A DNA stretch of 10,708 nucleotides, from positions 1 through 10,708 of the forward strand of contig JAKAUH010000992.1 of assembly GCA_021818605.1 (NCBI GenBank), given 5' to 3'. The DNA is from Planctomycetota bacterium (GTDB taxonomy: Bacteria > Planctomycetota > Planctomycetia > Isosphaerales > Isosphaeraceae). A model generated the notes under the pieces. The model was given only the letters and a program-made list of their open reading frames with translations. It had not been told where the DNA came from and did not search any database. Made by a program: the position numbers and the translations under genes. This document shows positions 7,420 to 10,708 of this stretch, piece after piece (positions within the stretch are counted from its first letter, which is position 1; the number at the start of each line of letters is the position of its first letter).

Positions 7420-7525
7420 GGGTCAGCGCGTTCGAGCTCAGACCTGCGATGACCGATTCTCAGACAGGAGTTGGAGGCGATTCTCACCGACGATCCGACG
7501 ACCGGGCGGGGCTTGCCGAGAGATG

Positions 7526-7531
7526 AGGAGG
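7526..7531 (+). promoter_or_regulatory. Ribosome binding site of the Cys-rich gene
   Basis: AGGAGG lies 11 bases before the ATG at 7543. It supports that start over the in-frame TTG at 7471, which would add 24 non-cysteine residues and would place this purine tract inside the coding region. Confidence 0.6.
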
Positions 7532-7542
7532 GCCGATCGAGG

Positions 7543-7842
7543 ATGTTGATCACGTGCGGCGGCTGCGAGGCGGTCCACGAATCGACGCTTCCGGCCTGCC
7601 CGGCCTGCGGCCGGTGCCCCTGCTGCGGCGAACGGCGCGTCTCGAAACGAGAGCTGGCCGAGCAGGTCGACTGTCCGACCTGCGATGTTCCCTATTGCTC
7701 GGGCTGCGGCCGGTGCCATGGCTGCAACGCGGTGCGATTCTCCAGGATGGAAGCCCACTCCTGCGGCTTCCCCGACGATCCAGAGCAGGTCCGGCGAGTC
7801 GAGGAAGCGTTCGGCCTGAAGACGCGCGGAGCCGGCGGCTGA
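7543..7842 (+). CDS. Small cysteine-rich, probably metal-binding protein with duplicated CxxCGRCxxC modules
   Basis: The product is 99 residues with 14 cysteines, at positions 5, 8, 19, 22, 25, 27, 28, 44, 47, 52, 55, 58, 61 and 74. They form two similar units: a CxxC pair (5/8 and 44/47) followed by CxxCGRCxxC (19-28 and 52-61). This suggests an internal duplication that binds zinc as paired ribbons or, less likely, an iron-sulfur cluster. There is no signal peptide or membrane segment, so it is probably cytoplasmic. I do not recognise a named family; proteins of this type are usually annotated as hypothetical or zinc-ribbon. The last 25 residues (FPDDPEQVRRVEEAFGL) look like a short amphipathic helix. 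It lies downstream of the Uma2 gene and converges with the YfhO-type gene, with stops 22 bp apart. Partner and role are unknown. Confidence 0.75.
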   Translation: MLITCGGCEAVHESTLPACPACGRCPCCGERRVSKRELAEQVDCPTCDVPYCSGCGRCHGCNAVRFSRMEAHSCGFPDDPEQVRRVEEAFGLKTRGAGG

Positions 7843-7851
7843 TTCCGTTCC

Positions 7852-7880
7852 GCCGGGTTGGGTTCTATGTCCGACCCGGC
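7852..7880. terminator. Stem-loop between convergent Cys-rich and YfhO-type genes
   Basis: GCCGGGTTGG (7852-7861) can pair with CCGACCCGGC (7871-7880), a 10-bp stem with one G-U pair and a 9-base loop. It begins 9 bp after the Cys-rich gene stop and overlaps the last codons and stop of the minus-strand gene. There is no clear T-tract, so it would be an atypical intrinsic terminator. The position between convergent genes is the main argument. Confidence 0.4.
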
Positions 7881-10186
7881 ACTTCATCGCCGGTCGGACG
7901 CCCTCGCCATCGAGCCGCCCTCCACGCGAGCTCCAGGGCCGCCAGAAACTCCACGCCCATCGCGGCGAGCGTGATCGACCACCAGAGTGCCGCGCGCGGC
8001 GTGCGGTAGAGCAGGCGGACGCGGTGCGTGCCCGAGCCCTCGAGCCGCACGGCCTGGAAGCCCACGTCGGCACGAAGGACCGGGCGCTCGGGGCCGTTGT
8101 CGATGCGCGCACGCCAGCCGGGGTCATAGGTCCGCGCCAGGACCAGGTCGCAGGGGCCGTCGTGTTCCACCGTCGCGACGGTGCCGTCCCAGGAAGTCAG
8201 CCGGGCGCCCCGGGTATCGGGGCGCGCGGGGACGTGGTCCTCGGCCAGGAACCAGGCGGTTTCCCGGTCGTCGGATTGCGCGAGGTGCTCGACCAGCGAA
8301 GAGCGGTCGGGGGCGGTCCGGGCGCGGGTTGTGACCCGTGCCTCGGGAAATGGGTCCGCCAGGCGGACGATCGACCACGAGCGTTCCGCTCGCTCGTTCG
8401 CCGCGTGGTAGATGATCCGGTCGAGCGCCGGGTCGCGCCATGAGCCCAGCTCGGTCCCGAACCCCGCGGTCTTCCGGCCGTCGGCGACCAGGTGCGTCAC
8501 GCGGCATCGACGCAGCCAGCGCGTCAGCATCCCCGTGTCGACCGAGCCCGGCGATCGGAACGCCGTGGCCCGGAACAATCGCTCCTGCATCAATACGATG
8601 ATCCGGTTGGGGTCGGGGTGCGCGAAGCCCGTGTACGGGGTCGCCGTCGTCAGGCCGGCGCGGACGGGCAGGTTGTCGAGCTGGCCGCCGATCGCTCCGA
8701 CCGATTCCGCGCGGGTCAGCTCGGTGAGCACCGGGCTGTCGCCGGGGATCGCGATCGACCAGCCCCATTGCGTCGTGCTGGCGTGGTAGAGAATCCCCAG
8801 CTCGACCGCGACGGCGCCCAGCGGCATCCAGCAGCCAGTCCGGCCGGATCGCCAGAGCAGCACGACGATCACCGCGGCCGACCACGCCAGCGCCGCCCAG
8901 AGGAAGCCGTCGGCGATCCCCGCGAAACCCGGGCGCAGGTGGACGCCGCTGCGCATCGACCAGACGACCGCGGCGGCCATCGCGGCGGCGCCGAAGGCCA
9001 GCGCGACCGCCATCCCGATGCGAAACCGCCAGCGCGAGATCGTCCGATCGAGCCCCTCGCCGGCCAGCAGGCAGAGGCCCAGCGAGACGAGCAGCGTGTA
9101 ACGCGCCGGGACGCGGAAATACCCCAGGCCCGGCACGGCCAGCAACGCGAGATACCCTCGCGGCCACCACCGCGGCATGCTCGCCATCGCGAAGGCGATC
9201 GGGACCGCCAGCCGCCAGGGCAGGGTGGTGCGCTCCACCGGTCGTGAGGCGATCGCGACGAGGGCCAGGATCAGCGGGACCGTGCCGACGTAAAGCGCGG
9301 CCTCGAAGCCGGTGGTCTGCTCGCCGAACCAGTACGGGCCCTCGGGGCCCTGGCGAAGCTCGCGCACCAACCGGGGCAGGACCGGCTCGAACCAGTGCGC
9401 GGGGGGATACGAGTAGAACAGAAGGTCGCTCGCCGCGCGCCGGGTCTGGCCGACCAACTCCGAGAACTGCCAGCTCGGGCCGAGCTGCACGGCCGCCATC
9501 GCGATCCCGCCTCCCACCGCGACCACCAGCAGCCCGGCCCGACTCCACGGCCGCCGATCGACGGCCGCCCGCCACAGGCCCGTCAGAATCACCAGGCCCC
9601 CCGTCCACGTCTGGATCTGGAAATGGCCGAGGGTCCATTGCACGCCCAGGACGACCGGCAGCAGCAACAGCCACACGGCTCGCCCGCTCATCAGGAACCG
9701 CTCGGCCAGGCCCAGCGCCAGCGGCAGGTACGGCAGCAGGCAGTAGAACGGCTCGTGGCTCGAGTGAATCGCCTGGAACCCGCAGAAGGTGAACGCCAAC
9801 GCCGAGAGCGCCGCGCCCCACGGCAGGACGCCCAGGCATCGCGCGTAGAAGTACGTCGCCGCGGTGAGGGCCAGGTAATGGCCCCACATCGACAGCCGGT
9901 AGGCCGTGGGGACGTCGAGGACGCGATAGAGGACCAGGTTCGGCGGATAGAACGCGGCAACGTGGCTCTCGGCGATCAGCGGCAGTCCGGTGCCGAAGCG
10001 GTCGCTCCACTCGGGCAGATGCCCCTGTCGCAGCGCCCGCGCCAGTTCGGACTTGAGCGGCCGATACATCCGGTCCGGGTCGCCGCCGACCGGCTCGTAG
10101 CCGGCGAGCAGGCCGCCGAGAATCGTCGCCGTGAAAAGGAGGGCGAGGAACAGCGGGGCCTCGCACCGGACTTTCTCGAATGGCAT
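7865..10186 (-). CDS. YfhO-family multi-pass membrane protein (GT-C-like)
   Basis: From the ATG at 10186 the product is 773 residues. The first membrane helix is at about 10-29, followed by an extracytoplasmic loop with the acidic GGDPDRMYRPL and the LPEWSDRFGTGLPL and FYPPNLVLY motifs typical of YfhO proteins. About ten further hydrophobic segments run to around residue 480. A soluble region follows, ending in a beta-rich module (LARTYDPGWRARI, then FQAVRLEGSGTHRVRLLY) and a final membrane helix. The pattern is that of GT-C-type enzymes, which use polyprenyl-phosphate sugars. Bacillus YfhO has been linked to teichoic acid glycosylation, but here the acceptor is unknown. The frame stays open upstream to 10564, but that extension is low-complexity and crosses the AT-rich island. 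GGAGAG six bases before the ATG at 10186 and the adjacent membrane helix fix the start. No envelope-polymer genes adjoin it. Confidence 0.9.
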   Translation of the reverse strand: MPFEKVRCEAPLFLALLFTATILGGLLAGYEPVGGDPDRMYRPLKSELARALRQGHLPEWSDRFGTGLPLIAESHVAAFYPPNLVLYRVLDVPTAYRLSMWGHYLALTAATYFYARCLGVLPWGAALSALAFTFCGFQAIHSSHEPFYCLLPYLPLALGLAERFLMSGRAVWLLLLPVVLGVQWTLGHFQIQTWTGGLVILTGLWRAAVDRRPWSRAGLLVVAVGGGIAMAAVQLGPSWQFSELVGQTRRAASDLLFYSYPPAHWFEPVLPRLVRELRQGPEGPYWFGEQTTGFEAALYVGTVPLILALVAIASRPVERTTLPWRLAVPIAFAMASMPRWWPRGYLALLAVPGLGYFRVPARYTLLVSLGLCLLAGEGLDRTISRWRFRIGMAVALAFGAAAMAAAVVWSMRSGVHLRPGFAGIADGFLWAALAWSAAVIVVLLWRSGRTGCWMPLGAVAVELGILYHASTTQWGWSIAIPGDSPVLTELTRAESVGAIGGQLDNLPVRAGLTTATPYTGFAHPDPNRIIVLMQERLFRATAFRSPGSVDTGMLTRWLRRCRVTHLVADGRKTAGFGTELGSWRDPALDRIIYHAANERAERSWSIVRLADPFPEARVTTRARTAPDRSSLVEHLAQSDDRETAWFLAEDHVPARPDTRGARLTSWDGTVATVEHDGPCDLVLARTYDPGWRARIDNGPERPVLRADVGFQAVRLEGSGTHRVRLLYRTPRAALWWSITLAAMGVEFLAALELAWRAARWRGRPTGDEVPGRT

Positions 10187-10192
10187 GCCTCG

Positions 10193-10198
10193 CTCTCC
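10193..10198 (-). promoter_or_regulatory. Ribosome binding site that fixes the YfhO-type start
   Basis: On the minus strand GGAGAG lies 6 bases before the ATG at 10186. The in-frame ATG at 10240 and the far upstream starts have no such site. Confidence 0.55.
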
Positions 10199-10413
10199 AG
10201 GCCGACGATTCCACGCGGGTGACCGGCTACGATGACGCATGACGTGCAGGCAAGACAAGAGCCTGGAGCGTCGCGTCGCGCCGCCACTCGGCCGGCACCC
10301 GGTTCGCGGCACCCTGCCGCTGGTCCCCCGCGCGTCCTGCGCATGGCGGCACGCCGAGAGAGGCGGCCTGTCGGACCCGACCGAGGCCGACCTATCAACG
10401 AGCCATAAGATTC

Positions 10414-10441
10414 CATATAGGCTGCCATGTTGGCCATACAA
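10414..10441 (-). promoter_or_regulatory. Weak candidate promoter of the YfhO-type gene
   Basis: Minus-strand TTGTAT (10436-10441, three of six -35 matches) and TATATG (10414-10419, four of six -10 matches) are 16 bases apart inside the AT-rich island. AT-rich DNA gives such matches easily, and the implied leader is long. Confidence 0.2.
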
Positions 10442-10708
10442 GAACCTGGCGACAAATACCGGAAATATTTTTGAAAAAAGCGTAAAAATGTTATCCCTTT
10501 GGCCGTAATGGTTTACGCCAAAAAATCGGGCCATTTTCGGACAGAGACCGTACAGTTTTTGCAAATCTGCTACATCCTGGTAGATAGAGGCGGCATTCGG
10601 TTCGGCGGAGTTCTTCCGGGTCCGAGGCCGCCGGGTGGGCCTGGCGCGTACGACGCGACGCGACCTGACGCGACGTTACGTGGACGATGACGCCGGCCCA
10701 GGCCAGCC

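Larger units (their letters stand above)
10187..10708. other. Gene-poor region upstream of the YfhO-type gene, with an AT-rich island
   Basis: No convincing gene is seen in these 520 bases. The part from 10187 to about 10395 is GC-rich like the rest of the window. By direct count 10381-10440 is 52% GC, 10441-10500 is 33%, 10501-10560 is 47% and 10561-10620 is 57%. The AT-rich part holds A/T runs and an imperfect inverted repeat at 10500-10518 (GGCcGTAA...TTACGCC). On the minus strand TTGTAT (10436-10441) and TATATG (10414-10419), 16 bases apart, could be a weak promoter for the YfhO-type gene with a leader of about 220 bases. At the right end, 10651-10680 has near-repeats of CGACG. A plus-strand frame 10239-10508 is open, but I do not call it a gene. 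Confidence 0.5.

Noticed and set aside
7471..7542. Upstream TTG start for the Cys-rich gene
   Set aside because: AGGAGG at 7526-7531 serves the ATG at 7543, and the extra residues have no cysteines or visible similarity.
6808..7842. Uma2 plus Cys-rich gene as a defence or toxin-antitoxin module
   Set aside because: The gap is 123 bp with a separate ribosome binding site. Uma2 genes are abundant solitary genes in this group, and no third partner or mobile marker is present.
8124..10214. 696-codon minus-strand frame overlapping the YfhO-type gene
   Set aside because: Its product is Arg/Gly/Ala/Pro-rich with no membrane pattern. The 7865-10186 frame has ordered membrane helices and YfhO motifs.
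10500..10518. Inverted repeat in the AT-rich island as an operator or insertion-sequence end
   Set aside because: The repeat is imperfect and short, with no matching copy elsewhere in the window and no transposase.
10187..10564. Long N-terminal extension of the YfhO-type protein to 10564
   Set aside because: It lacks a ribosome binding site and family similarity, and it crosses the AT-rich island. The ATG at 10186 has GGAGAG and is followed at once by the first membrane helix.

Overview
The window is a GC-rich stretch (only one clearly AT-rich patch, about 10396-10560) whose gene set points to a member of the Planctomycetes, most likely the Isosphaeraceae (Singulisphaera/Aquisphaera/Paludisphaera-like). 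This assignment is inferred from recalled family patterns and no search was run. The pointers are a Hanks-type Ser/Thr kinase with one membrane segment and a long helical C-terminal region, a Uma2-family (DUF820) protein of the planctomycete type, a YfhO-type membrane protein and a secreted GH39-like glycosidase.

Layout. 1-84: tail of an unidentified plus-strand gene. 103-2676 (+): membrane-anchored Ser/Thr kinase. 2773-4326 (+): GH13 alpha-amylase-type enzyme with all four conserved regions and no signal peptide. 4357-6087 (-): secreted GH39-like glycoside hydrolase, convergent with the GH13 gene. About 6153-6674 (+): an N-terminally truncated metallo-beta-lactamase-fold gene that keeps the C-terminal third, including the last metal-ligand histidine motif, but lacks the HxHxDH part. 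6808-7419 (+): Uma2-family PD-(D/E)XK protein whose usual helix lysine is replaced by valine. 7543-7842 (+): 99-residue protein with 14 cysteines in two CxxCGRCxxC modules. 7865-10186 (-): YfhO-family multi-pass membrane protein, convergent with the Cys-rich gene. 10187-10708: about 520 bp with no convincing gene, including the AT-rich island.

How the genes relate. The window reads as a series of mostly separate transcription units rather than one operon. The kinase could sense or signal at the membrane. The GH13 and GH39 enzymes both act on carbohydrates but in different compartments (cytosol versus export) and are transcribed towards each other, so co-regulation is not implied. The Uma2 and Cys-rich genes are co-directional with a 123-bp gap. 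YfhO proteins are GT-C-like membrane proteins linked in other bacteria to glycosylation of envelope polymers.

The octamer GCTACGAT occurs three times, always outside confident genes. Two copies sit 17 bp downstream of TGGCC(A/G), ahead of the GH39 and Uma2 genes, and look like promoters of this genome. I see no mobile element, CRISPR array, tRNA or rRNA, and no clear new multi-gene system. The most unusual items are the broken MBL-fold gene, the duplicated-cysteine small protein, the altered Uma2 motif and the AT-rich island.
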